The notes beneath the pieces are model-generated. The model did no database searches and was not told the origin of the DNA. It worked only from the letters and a program-made list of their open reading frames with translations. From positions 124,001-188,000 of the forward strand of contig NZ_JAPMLT010000004.1 of NCBI RefSeq assembly GCF_026410385.1: a DNA stretch of 64,000 nucleotides, given 5' to 3'. This DNA comes from Tumebacillus lacus. Its GTDB lineage: Bacteria > Bacillota > Bacilli > Tumebacillales > Tumebacillaceae. This document shows, in pieces, positions 25,701-34,437 of this stretch; positions within the stretch are counted from its first letter, which is position 1; each line of letters starts with the position of its first letter. The position numbers were made by a program, and so were the translations under genes.

Positions 25701-27488
25701 GTGCAAACGTTAGATCAAAACTGGGACCTCGACGTCCTGTTCCCGGGCGGCAGCGAGTCGCCGCAGTTTACCGCGCATCTGGAAGAGTTGCAAGAGATGA
25801 TCCACGCTCTGCAAGCCGGTGTCGCCGCTCTCGAGCAGCAAAAGCCGGATCAAGAAACGTGGGTGGGGTTGTTCACCCGCGCCCAAGACACGCAGCGTCT
25901 GATCAAACAGGCGATGGCGTTCTGCTCCTGCCTGATGGCGCAAAACGTCAAAGATGGGAAAGCGAAGATCCACCACGGTCGCGTGCAAAGCTTGTACGCT
26001 GCCTATCAGTCGGCGATGACGCAACTGGATAAGCACACCCTCGCCGCGAGCGATGTGGAGTGGGCGGCTGTTGTCGCCGACGAGCGTCTGGCAGCGGTCG
26101 CGTTCCCGATCACGGAGCGTCGACTGATCGCGAGCCAAAAGCTCCCGACCGAGCAGGAAGCTTTGATCGGCGATCTGTCGGTCGACGGCTACCATGCGTG
26201 GCAGTCGCTGTACAACACGGTGATCGGCTCGATCTCCGTACCGTTTGAGAAAGACGGGCAGCCGGTCAAACTGTCGGTGGGTCAACTGCAAAACATGTAC
26301 TCGCACCCGGACCGCGACGTGCGCGTGAAAGCATTTGCCGCGTGGGAAGAGGCGTTTGCTGAAAAATCGGATTTGATCTCCACGGCGTTGAACCACCTCG
26401 CCGGATTCCGCGTGCAGGTCTACAAGCATCGCGGCTGGGAGTCGGTGCTGAAGGAGCCGCTTGACATCAACCGCATGTCGCAGGCGACGCTCGACGCGAT
26501 GTGGGACACGGTCGAACGCAACAAAGACGTCCTCGTCCAGTACCTGAACCGCAAGGCCAAGCTGCTCGGCGTGGAGAAGCTGTCCTATTTTGACCAATAC
26601 GCGCCGGTGGGCGAAGCGAACTCCAAGCTGAGCTATGACCAAGGGGCGGCCTTTATCCTCGAACACTTTGAAAAGTTCTCGCCGGACATGGCGGCGTTTG
26701 CCAAGCGCGCGTTTGACGAGCGTTGGATCGAGGCGGAAGATCGCCCCGGCAAGCGTCCGGGCGGATTCTGCACGTCGTTCCCGCAACAGGGGCAGTCGCG
26801 CATTTTCATGACCTACGACGGTTCGATGTCCAACGTGGCGACCCTCGCGCACGAACTGGGTCACGCGTACCACAACGAAGTAATGAAAGACCTGCCGCCG
26901 ATGCTCCAGTCCTATGCGATGAACGTGGCGGAGACGGCGTCGACGTTTGCGGAGTTGATCGTGTCTGATGCGGCGTTGAAACAGGCGCAGTCGGATGACG
27001 AGCGGATCGCGATGTTGGAAGACAAACTGCAGCGCTGCGTGGCGTTCTTCTTGGACATCCATGCCCGTTTCCAGTTTGAAAACAATTTCTATGCGGAGCG
27101 CAAAAACGGCCTCGTCAGCGTTGACCGCCTCAACGAGCTGATGGTGGAAGCGCAGCAAAAGTCGTACAAAGGTGCGCTCGATCTCTACCATCCGCACTTC
27201 TGGGCGTCGAAACTGCATTTCTACTCGACGGGCGTGCCGTTCTACAACTTCCCGTATACTTTCGGCTTCCTGTTCTCCACCGGGGTCTACGCCCGTGCGC
27301 TGGCAGAAGGCCCGGAGTTCTCCAAAAAGTATGTGGCGCTGCTCCGCGACACCGGCTCGATGACCGTCGAAGATCTCGCGCAAAAGCACCTCGGCGTCGA
27401 TCTGACGCAGCCGGAATTCTGGCAGAGCGCGGTCGACATCGCGCTTGGTGATGTAGAGGAGTTCCTGCGTCTGACGGAAGGGAAGTAA
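25701..27488 (+). CDS. M3-family oligoendopeptidase F-like
   Basis: A 595-aa cytoplasmic zinc peptidase that cuts short peptides. The active site is ATLAHELGHAYHNEV (HExxH) with the third ligand Glu in MNVAETASTFAE about 25 residues on. Family region YSTGVPFYNFPYTFG is present near the C-terminus. The GTG at 25701 follows GGAGGG; the upstream TTG is rejected. It matches PepF/M3-type peptidases of Bacilli. The promoter has an overlapping palindromic operator. Confidence 0.9.
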   Translation: MQTLDQNWDLDVLFPGGSESPQFTAHLEELQEMIHALQAGVAALEQQKPDQETWVGLFTRAQDTQRLIKQAMAFCSCLMAQNVKDGKAKIHHGRVQSLYAAYQSAMTQLDKHTLAASDVEWAAVVADERLAAVAFPITERRLIASQKLPTEQEALIGDLSVDGYHAWQSLYNTVIGSISVPFEKDGQPVKLSVGQLQNMYSHPDRDVRVKAFAAWEEAFAEKSDLISTALNHLAGFRVQVYKHRGWESVLKEPLDINRMSQATLDAMWDTVERNKDVLVQYLNRKAKLLGVEKLSYFDQYAPVGEANSKLSYDQGAAFILEHFEKFSPDMAAFAKRAFDERWIEAEDRPGKRPGGFCTSFPQQGQSRIFMTYDGSMSNVATLAHELGHAYHNEVMKDLPPMLQSYAMNVAETASTFAELIVSDAALKQAQSDDERIAMLEDKLQRCVAFFLDIHARFQFENNFYAERKNGLVSVDRLNELMVEAQQKSYKGALDLYHPHFWASKLHFYSTGVPFYNFPYTFGFLFSTGVYARALAEGPEFSKKYVALLRDTGSMTVEDLAQKHLGVDLTQPEFWQSAVDIALGDVEEFLRLTEGK

Positions 27489-27567
27489 CACGCATAAATT
27501 GCGTTCCCGTACTGCATTCTAAAAGCGTCATGAAGAAACCCGATTGAATGCCAAGGGAGGAACGATC

Positions 27568-28290
27568 ATGAACCGCTACCAGAATCAGTATGGGACGCAA
27601 CAAAACCAATTTGCCAATCAAAATCAATATGGCAATCAAAATCAGTACGGCGGCACTCAAACGCAAACTCAAAACCGTTATCAAACACCATACCGCACCC
27701 AAAACACGATGCAAGGGCAAAACATGGGGATGCAAAATGACAACGGCAGCGGGCTGCGTTTCGGTGCGCATGAGTTTTTGGAGACGCAAGAGGCACTGCG
27801 CACGAAAGCGGCGCATATCGAACTGTACGGCGTGATGATCTCGCAGGCGCAAGATCCGCATCTGCGCGACATCCTGACCAACCAGCAACGCCGCATGGTG
27901 CAAGGGTACAACCAAGGTCTGGCTCTGCTGATGAACCACGGCATGCAGACGAATCTGCCGCACACGCCGCAGATGAACGTCTATGAGCGCACGCAGATCG
28001 GCTTGAACCACCCGCAATCTCCGGCTCCGAACCCGGGCACGACGACGCTGTCCGACCGCACGATCGCACAGGTGGCTCTCGATCTGCACAAAGCGGGCGC
28101 GCGCACGGCGATGACCTGGGCGCTGGAGTGCGTGCAACCGCAGATCCGTCAGTACCACGCGACCGGTGCGAACACTTGCCAAGAGATGGCGTATGAGTGC
28201 TGGCAATTCCTCAACTACAACGGCTACTACCAAGTGCCGCAACTGGCCGACCACACGATGCGCACGATCATCGAGTCGTACAGCTACTAA
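27568..28290 (+). CDS. CotF-family spore coat protein
   Basis: A 240-aa protein. The first ~60 residues are a Gln/Asn/Tyr-rich low-complexity region (NQYGTQQNQ-like repeats). The rest resembles the coat F domain with two copies of a ferritin-like helical motif: LETQEALRTKAAHIELYG... and later IAQVALDLHKAGARTAM. The end YQVPQLADHTMR fits coat F proteins. It is a spore coat component deposited during sporulation. The ATG follows GGGAGG. Confidence 0.85.
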   Translation: MNRYQNQYGTQQNQFANQNQYGNQNQYGGTQTQTQNRYQTPYRTQNTMQGQNMGMQNDNGSGLRFGAHEFLETQEALRTKAAHIELYGVMISQAQDPHLRDILTNQQRRMVQGYNQGLALLMNHGMQTNLPHTPQMNVYERTQIGLNHPQSPAPNPGTTTLSDRTIAQVALDLHKAGARTAMTWALECVQPQIRQYHATGANTCQEMAYECWQFLNYNGYYQVPQLADHTMRTIIESYSY

Positions 28291-28291
28291 T

Positions 28292-28332
28292 AAAAAAAGC
28301 CCCTGCCGCGTCGAATGCGGCAGGGGCTTTTT
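28292..28332. terminator. Bidirectional terminator
   Basis: The stem AAGCCCCTGCCGC/GCGGCAGGGGCTT serves cotF-like and metH. Confidence 0.9.
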
Positions 28333-28339
28333 GCATGGG

Positions 28340-31300
28340 CTACGCGTTGAAATAACGCGCTTGCGGATGGGCGAACACCATCGCCGAGACGCTGGCTTCC
28401 GGCTCCATCATGAAGCCGTCGGTGAGCTCCACCCCGATGTCTTGCGGGCTGAGCAGGCGGAACAACTGCGACTGATCTTCGAGGTTCGGGCAGGCCGGGT
28501 AGCCGAAGGAGACGCGGATGCCTTGGTAGCGGGCACCAAATCGCTCGTTCATCGTCAGTTCGGCCGGGTCCGGGAAGCCCCACGCGTCGCGCATGATGTG
28601 ATGGACGCGCTCGGCGAACGCTTCGGCGAGCTCCAGTGCCAATGCTTGCAGGACGTGTGAGCGCAGATATTGACCTTCGTCTTTCCAGCGGTTGGCAAGG
28701 GCGGAGATGCCCGCCCCTGCCGTGACGGTCAGGAAGCCGACATAGTCCATCTCGCCGCTCTCCACCGGCTTGAGGAAGTCGCTCAGGCACAGGTACGGTT
28801 CTTCCTGCTGGCGAGGGAAATCGAACGTCTCCAGCACGCGGGAGTGATCCTGCGGGTCGTAGATCACGACGCGGTTGCCGCTGGACTGTGCAGGGAACCA
28901 GCGATAGAGGCCCTGCGGTTTGATCGTGCCTTGCGTCTTGGCTTCGTCGAGCAGTTGGTTGACGACGCCGAGCAGTTCGTTCGCTTTTTCATCGCCTTCT
29001 TTGAGCAGGGCTTCGACGTTGCCTTTCAGTCCGAGGTGCTTGCCGAGCAGCATCCGCAGGTTGAGGTACGGCTGCAGATGCCCGACCGGGTAGTCGCGCA
29101 GGACGTGACGCTCCAGATCCGGCGGGAGCAACACGTCTGCCGAGTCGATGATCGGCGAGCGGTCCGGCACCGGCGCTTTGGCGGCCGCCGCCTGTGCGAG
29201 GCCGCTGTCGGCGCTGATGAGCGCGTCCAGATGAGCCTGCTGCTCCAAGAGCAGACGTTCACGCTCTTCCGGGTGGCCGATGCGGTTGGCGATGTCGAGA
29301 CCGTCCATCGCGTCTTTGGCGTAGAGCACGAGGCCGCTGTACTCCGGCGCGATGCGGTTGGAGGTGAATTTGCGGGTCAGAGCCGCGCCGCCGACGAGGA
29401 TCGGGACGTCGATCCCGGCCGCTTTCAAGTCTTGGGCGGTGATCACCATCTGCTGCGCCGATTTGACGAGCAGACCGGACAGGCCGATCGCGTCCGGCTT
29501 TTCCGCACGGACGGCGGCGATCAGTTGCTCCGGCGCGACTTTGATGCCGAGGTTAACGATCTGGTAGCCGTTGTTGCCGAGGATGATCTCGACGAGGTTT
29601 TTGCCGATGTCATGGACATCGCCTTTGACGGTGGCGAGCAGGATCTTGCCTTTGAGGCTCGCATCCGATTTTTCCATGAATTGTTCCAGATGGGCGACGG
29701 ACGCCTTCATGACCTCGGCCGACTGCAACACTTCGGCGACGATCAGTTCGTTGGCGTTGAAGAGGCGACCGACCTCTTCCATGCCGCGCATGAGCGGGCC
29801 GTTGATCACTTCGAGCGGGGTGTAGGTCTTCAGGGCTTCGTTCAGATCCGGGATCAGCCCTTCTTTGGTGCCTTCGACGACGTAGCCGGCCAGCCGCTCT
29901 TCGAGGGTCAGGGTGGAGACGTCGACTTTTTGGGTGACTTTTTTCTCGCGGTAGAAGGCGGTGAACGTCGCCAGCGTCTCGTCGTTGGTGTTGAAGAGCA
30001 GGTCTTCCGCCAGACGGCGTTCTTCCTCCGGGATCGAAGCGTAGCGCTCCAGTTTCTCCGAGTTGACGATGGCGTAGTCGAGGCCCGCCTTGGTGCAGTG
30101 GTAGAGGAAGACGGCGTTGAGCACTTCGCGGCCCGCTCCCGGCAGACCGAACGAGATGTTCGAGACGCCGAGGATCATCTGGACCTCCGGCAGCGCTTCT
30201 TTGATCAAGCGGATGCCTTCGACCGTCTCCCGTGCGGAGCCGATGTATTGCTCGTCGCCGGTGCCGACCGGGAAGACGAGCGGGTCGAAGATCAGGTCGC
30301 GCGGGTCGATGCCGTGCTCGCCGACGAGGATCTCGTAGGAGCGTTTTGCCACTTCCAGTTTGCGTTCGCGGGTGACGGCCATGCCTTGTTCGTCGATGGT
30401 GCCGACGACGACAGCCGCGCCGTATTTTTTGATGATCGGCGCGACGGAGACCAGTTTCTCCACGCCGTCTTCGAGGTTGGTGGAGTTGAGGATCGCTTTG
30501 CCTTGCGAATAGCGGAGGGCAAATTCGAACACGTCTTTGTTGGTCGAGTCGATCATCAGCGGCACTTTGACTTTTTTGGTGACGAACTCGAGGAATTGTT
30601 TCATGTCGGCGATCTCGTCGCGGTCCGGGTCGGCGAGGCAGATGTCGATGACGTGCGCGCCTTTTTTGACTTGGGCACGGGCGATCTCGGACGCTTCCTC
30701 GTATTTGCCTTCGACGATCAGGGTGCGGAACTTTTTCGAGCCGAGGACGTTGGTGCGCTCACCGACGATCAGCGGACGGTTGTCCGGCTCGACAAACACG
30801 GTCTCGATGCCGGACACGGCCGGAAGATGCGGCGTCGCCGGGGGACGCGGGGTGAAGTCTTTCAACGCTTCATGGATGGCGCGGATATGATCCGGCGTGG
30901 TGCCGCAACAGCCGCCCGCGATGTTTAACCAGCCCTTTTCGGCAAAACCGGCCAGTTTCTTGGCCAGGCCGGCCGGCGTCTCGTGGTAGTGGCCGTCCTC
31001 GTCGGGGAGCCCTGCGTTCGGGTAGCAGGAGACGGAGCAGCCGGCGAGATCGGACAGGGTGCGCAGGTGGTCGCGCATGAACTCCGGGCCGGTCGCGCAG
31101 TTCAGGCCGATGGAGACCGGCTTGAGATGTTCCAGCGAGACGTAAAACGATTCGATGTTCTGTCCGGCCAGCGTGGTGCCCATCGGCTCGATGGTGCCGG
31201 AGATCATCACCGGCACTTCGACGCCGAGTTCGGCAAACGCTTTTTTTACGCCGATCGACGCGGCTTTGACGTTGAGCGTGTCTTGGATCGTTTCCAAGAG

Positions 31301-31777
31301 CAGCACGTCGACGCCGCCGATCAAGAGGGCGCGGACTTGGCCGTAGTAGGACTCGACGAGACTTTCAAAGGTGACGCCGCCGGTGACGGACAGCGTTTTG
31401 GTGGTCGGGCCGATACTCCCTGCGACAAAGCGCGGCCATTCCGGCGTGGAATAGCGGACGGCCGCTTCTTTGGCAATTTTCGAAGCGGCGACATTGATCT
31501 CTTCGACGAGATGTTCGAGGCCGTACTCGGCGAGGACGATGTCTGTCGCGCCGAACGTGTTGGTCTCGATGATGTCGGCGCCTGCCGCCAGATAGGTCTC
31601 GTGGATATTGAGGATCACATCGGGGCGGGTGAGCACGAGGTTTTCATTGCAGCCGTCCAGATCTTCACCGCCAAAGTCTGCGGCGGTCAGATGTGCCTGC
31701 TGAAGCATCGTGCCCATCGCGCCGTCCAAGATGAGAATTTTCTTTCGCAATTGGTCGTGGAAAAGTGTTGAACCCAT
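28340..31777 (-). CDS. metH: Cobalamin-dependent methionine synthase MetH
   Basis: A protein of about 1145 aa with all four modules. The homocysteine-binding barrel is at about 1-330, with zinc Cys in GLNCATGPEF and GGCCGTTPDH. The pterin/methyl-THF domain is at about 345-610 (GERTNVLGSKKF). The cobalamin cap and Rossmann domain are at about 640-880, with GDVHDIGKNLVEIILGNNG carrying the lower-ligand His. The C-terminal AdoMet reactivation domain has RVSFGYPACPN. It methylates homocysteine using methyl-tetrahydrofolate. The start at 31777 is chosen because the longer frame runs into the S-box terminator. It is controlled by a SAM-I riboswitch. Confidence 0.96.
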   Translation of the reverse strand: MGSTLFHDQLRKKILILDGAMGTMLQQAHLTAADFGGEDLDGCNENLVLTRPDVILNIHETYLAAGADIIETNTFGATDIVLAEYGLEHLVEEINVAASKIAKEAAVRYSTPEWPRFVAGSIGPTTKTLSVTGGVTFESLVESYYGQVRALLIGGVDVLLLETIQDTLNVKAASIGVKKAFAELGVEVPVMISGTIEPMGTTLAGQNIESFYVSLEHLKPVSIGLNCATGPEFMRDHLRTLSDLAGCSVSCYPNAGLPDEDGHYHETPAGLAKKLAGFAEKGWLNIAGGCCGTTPDHIRAIHEALKDFTPRPPATPHLPAVSGIETVFVEPDNRPLIVGERTNVLGSKKFRTLIVEGKYEEASEIARAQVKKGAHVIDICLADPDRDEIADMKQFLEFVTKKVKVPLMIDSTNKDVFEFALRYSQGKAILNSTNLEDGVEKLVSVAPIIKKYGAAVVVGTIDEQGMAVTRERKLEVAKRSYEILVGEHGIDPRDLIFDPLVFPVGTGDEQYIGSARETVEGIRLIKEALPEVQMILGVSNISFGLPGAGREVLNAVFLYHCTKAGLDYAIVNSEKLERYASIPEEERRLAEDLLFNTNDETLATFTAFYREKKVTQKVDVSTLTLEERLAGYVVEGTKEGLIPDLNEALKTYTPLEVINGPLMRGMEEVGRLFNANELIVAEVLQSAEVMKASVAHLEQFMEKSDASLKGKILLATVKGDVHDIGKNLVEIILGNNGYQIVNLGIKVAPEQLIAAVRAEKPDAIGLSGLLVKSAQQMVITAQDLKAAGIDVPILVGGAALTRKFTSNRIAPEYSGLVLYAKDAMDGLDIANRIGHPEERERLLLEQQAHLDALISADSGLAQAAAAKAPVPDRSPIIDSADVLLPPDLERHVLRDYPVGHLQPYLNLRMLLGKHLGLKGNVEALLKEGDEKANELLGVVNQLLDEAKTQGTIKPQGLYRWFPAQSSGNRVVIYDPQDHSRVLETFDFPRQQEEPYLCLSDFLKPVESGEMDYVGFLTVTAGAGISALANRWKDEGQYLRSHVLQALALELAEAFAERVHHIMRDAWGFPDPAELTMNERFGARYQGIRVSFGYPACPNLEDQSQLFRLLSPQDIGVELTDGFMMEPEASVSAMVFAHPQARYFNA

Positions 31778-31803
31778 GGTCGCACAGCCTCCTCCGGAGA
31801 TAT

Positions 31804-31842
31804 AAAAAGCCCTCTTTCCTTGGCAAACAAGAAAGAGGGCTG
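31804..31842 (-). terminator. SAM riboswitch terminator
   Basis: Read on minus, stem AGCCCTCTTTC/GAAAGAGGGCT is followed by TTTTTATA. It lies between the aptamer and metH. Confidence 0.85.
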
Positions 31843-31871
31843 TACGTGACATACGGATGTATGGTGCGGGA

Positions 31872-31982
31872 GCCGCTCTTATCTGCCAAAGCATCGGAAA
31901 CGCTTTGCTGGAATTAGCACCTGATCAATCGGTTGCCGAGGTTTCGTAGGGCCAGTCCCTCCACCTCTCTGGATAAGAGTGA
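31872..31982 (-). ncRNA. SAM-I riboswitch (S-box)
   Basis: On minus the core runs CTCTTATCCAGAGAGGTGG, then AGGGACTGGCCC, then GAAACCTCGGCAACC, and closes with GGCAGATAAGAG. These are the conserved S-box elements. S-adenosylmethionine binding should terminate metH transcription. Confidence 0.95.
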
Positions 31983-32008
31983 AACGTATTGAATTGGCTT
32001 ACTTGGTA

Positions 32009-32037
32009 ATCGTAACACCTTACGAATACTCTGTCAA
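32009..32037 (-). promoter_or_regulatory. Promoter of the metH leader
   Basis: On minus, TTGACA, 17 bases, then TACGAT, ending ~27 bases before the S-box. Confidence 0.7.
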
Positions 32038-32103
32038 CGAGCCTTCTACGCCTGTACCCCCGCCACATATAGTGTGATGTAGGGAAGGAGGGGGCTGCCT
32101 GTG

Positions 32104-32844
32104 ATGAGGAAGCGAATGCGCGTGGGACGCCGCAAAGTGAACTGGCGGTTTGTGCTCTTTGCGCTGCTCGTCCTGTTGCTGTTCTCGACGATCCAGACGG
32201 TGAATTATCTGGAGGACAATCTGCGTCCGGCCTTCATCAAAGTCGCGGAGTTGTATTCCAAAGAAGTGGCATCGGAAGCGATCAACGATTCGATTGCCAA
32301 ACGGATCACGCAGGAGACGAATTATGAGAAGTTGATCAATCTCAAGGAAAATTCGTCCGGAAAAGTGACGGCCGGTTTTTTCAATCTCCAAGAGGCGTCG
32401 CGCATTCAATACGCGGTGACGCAGGATATTCAGGACGTGCTCCACGGTCTGCAGGAAAAGGAGATCCATCTGCCGGCCGGGATGGCGGCCGACTCGACGA
32501 TCCTCTCCTCCATCGGTCCGGCGATCCCGATCAAGATCCGACCGGGCGGCCATGTGCGTTCGGAAGTCGGTTGGGAGACGCACGAGAAAGGGGTCAACCA
32601 GACGGTGCATATCCTCTATCTGGAGATCGATGTGCATACGACGGTCGTCGTGCCGTTCACGACCCAGCCCTCCGAACTGAAGACGAAAGTGCCGATCGCC
32701 TACCTCGTGATGATGGGCGACGTGCCGCAAGTGGTGCTCAACTCGCAAGGCCAGCAGACGATCAAAGGCACTGGTGGCACGACCGACCTCCTGCCGCCTT
32801 TGCAACTGCCCGACCTGAACCCGGCAGAGGGAGATGCAAAGTGA
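32104..32844 (+). CDS. yunB: Sporulation protein YunB
   Basis: A protein of about 246 aa. A basic N-terminus precedes one TM helix at about 15-35 (WRFVLFALLVLLLFSTIQ). The extracytoplasmic domain carries the YunB pattern: AINDSIAKRITQETNYEKLI, IHLPAGMAADSTIL and PFTTQPSELKTKVPIAYLVMMG (split). YunB is a SigE-dependent sporulation protein in Bacillus. The ATG follows AAGGAGGGG; the preceding GTG at 32101 is an alternative. It is monocistronic or leads into the HD gene. Confidence 0.88.
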   Translation: MRKRMRVGRRKVNWRFVLFALLVLLLFSTIQTVNYLEDNLRPAFIKVAELYSKEVASEAINDSIAKRITQETNYEKLINLKENSSGKVTAGFFNLQEASRIQYAVTQDIQDVLHGLQEKEIHLPAGMAADSTILSSIGPAIPIKIRPGGHVRSEVGWETHEKGVNQTVHILYLEIDVHTTVVVPFTTQPSELKTKVPIAYLVMMGDVPQVVLNSQGQQTIKGTGGTTDLLPPLQLPDLNPAEGDAK

Positions 32845-32907
32845 GGCTTCTTTCTCTAAAATAGAGAAGAAGCATTCGAAGGCATCGGATCAGGACGGAG
32901 GACCGAG

Positions 32908-33555
32908 ATGGACAAAGAGAGCATTTTGGCGCAGGCGACAGCGTTTGCCCGCGACGTTTTGGAGCAGGACAGCAGCGGTCACGACTGGTGGCACATCCAT
33001 CGCGTGACGCAGTTGGCGCGCACCATCGCGCACGAGGAGGGGGCAGACCCGTTCGTCTGTGAACTGGCGGCGCTGCTGCACGACATCGCCGATGAAAAGC
33101 TCAATGAGAGCGAAGCGGCCGGGCTGGAAAAAGTGCGGGCGTGGCTTAGGGAGCACGAGGTGGAGACGGACGAGTCGGCACATGTGATGGAGATCATCTC
33201 GACGATGTCGTTCAAAGGCGGCAACGGGGCGGGCATGCGCACGCTGGAAGGCCGCGTGGTGCAGGACGCCGACCGGCTGGACGCGATCGGCGCGGTCGGC
33301 ATCGCCCGCTGTTTTGCGTACTCCGGCTGGAAGGGGCAACTGATCCACGACCCGGAGCAAAAGCCGCGTGAGGAGATGACGGCACAGGAGTATCGGCACG
33401 GCAAGAGCACGGCGGTCAACCATTTCTATGAAAAGCTGCTGTTGCTGAAAGACCGCATGAACACGGAGTTTGCCAAGAAGTTGGCAGCGGAGCGGCATCG
33501 GGTGATGGAGGAGTTTCTCTCGCGTTTGCACGGCGAGTGGGATGGGAAGATGTAA
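32908..33555 (+). CDS. HD-domain phosphohydrolase (YedJ-like)
   Basis: A 215-aa soluble protein. HD-superfamily metal ligands appear in order: HDWWHIHRVTQLA, LAALLHDIADEKL (the HD pair) and VQDADRLDAIGAVGIARC. The size and motif spacing match the YedJ/YpgQ group of nucleotide or small-phosphate hydrolases. The substrate is unknown. CGGAGG precedes the ATG. It follows yunB by 63 bp. Confidence 0.85.
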   Translation: MDKESILAQATAFARDVLEQDSSGHDWWHIHRVTQLARTIAHEEGADPFVCELAALLHDIADEKLNESEAAGLEKVRAWLREHEVETDESAHVMEIISTMSFKGGNGAGMRTLEGRVVQDADRLDAIGAVGIARCFAYSGWKGQLIHDPEQKPREEMTAQEYRHGKSTAVNHFYEKLLLLKDRMNTEFAKKLAAERHRVMEEFLSRLHGEWDGKM

Positions 33556-33728
33556 CGAACCTCACAGACTGGTTTCAGACGTTTTTCTATACTGAAGCAA
33601 AAGATACCCATCGTCACGGCAGAATGATCATGATTCATTCCGCTTATACTAGTGACGTATGACTAGGCTTTTGCTAGTTCTTTCTACTACTTGACATCAA
33701 ACCGCATCAGAATGGAGGCATACACAAC

Positions 33729-33962
33729 ATGGAAGATCTTCGCGCACGCGTACAGGAAGCTCTTGACAAAGTTCGCCCGGGTCTGCAATCGGACGGCGGC
33801 GACGCTGAACTCGTCGATGTAGACGCCGAAACCGGCATCGCATCGATCCGCATGACCGGCGCTTGCGGCGGTTGCCCGATGAGCACGATGACCCTGAAAA
33901 TGGGCATCGAGCGCACGATCCGCGCAGCAGTACCGGAAATCAAAGAAGTCGTCGCAGTTTAA
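33729..33962 (+). CDS. NifU C-terminal-domain (Nfu-type) Fe-S carrier
   Basis: A 77-aa protein made only of the NifU-like domain. It has GDAELVDVD and the cluster-binding CxxC in ACGGCPMSTMTLK. Such proteins (YutI in B. subtilis) accept or deliver Fe-S clusters to target apoproteins. The gene uses few rare codons, suggesting high expression. AATGGAGG precedes the ATG. Thioredoxin follows 36 bp later, forming a redox pair. Confidence 0.9.
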   Translation: MEDLRARVQEALDKVRPGLQSDGGDAELVDVDAETGIASIRMTGACGGCPMSTMTLKMGIERTIRAAVPEIKEVVAV

Positions 33963-33998
33963 TTCTGTTACGATCTGATCACAGGAGGGTACTTTCTC

Positions 33999-34328
33999 AT
34001 GGCACACGAATCCATCGTTACCGTTACCGACGCTAACTTCCAAGACACGATCTCGACCAGCGACAAGCCGGTCCTCGTGGACTTCTGGGCAGCTTGGTGC
34101 GGCCCGTGCAAAATGCTCGCTCCGGTTCTCGACGATGTCGCAGCTGAAACGTCCGAAAAGCTGACGATCGGCAAGCTCAACGTCGACGAAAACCCGGCGA
34201 CCTCGCAAAAATACGGCGTCATGTCCATCCCGACCCTGCTCGTCTTCAAAAACGGCGAAGTCGTGAAGACCCTTGTCGGCTACATGTCCAAAAAAGACAT
34301 GCTCGACAAACTGGCTGACGTTCTGTAA
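33999..34328 (+). CDS. trxA: Thioredoxin
   Basis: A 109-aa thioredoxin with active site WAAWCGPCKML and the cis-Pro loop SIPTLLVFKNGE. It reduces protein disulfides with NADPH via thioredoxin reductase, which is not in this window. ACAGGAGGG precedes the ATG. Codon use is strongly biased towards C-ending codons, as in highly expressed genes. It ends in a strong terminator. Confidence 0.96.
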   Translation: MAHESIVTVTDANFQDTISTSDKPVLVDFWAAWCGPCKMLAPVLDDVAAETSEKLTIGKLNVDENPATSQKYGVMSIPTLLVFKNGEVVKTLVGYMSKKDMLDKLADVL

Positions 34329-34342
34329 TTTAGGATGAAGAG

Positions 34343-34375
34343 AAAGACCTGCGTGAAATGCGCAGGTCTTTTTTT
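34343..34375 (+). terminator. Rho-independent terminator
   Basis: The stem AAAGACCTGCG/CGCAGGTCTTT plus T7 closes trxA. Confidence 0.9.
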
Positions 34376-34437
34376 GTTTGTCTCGTAATTTTATAAACAG
34401 TGGTGAATTTGTTAGAAAAGAGTCGAGGAGGGTTCGA

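Noticed and set aside
28670-30928. 752-codon plus-strand ORF opposite metH
   Set aside because: Antisense shadow; metH motifs are complete on minus.
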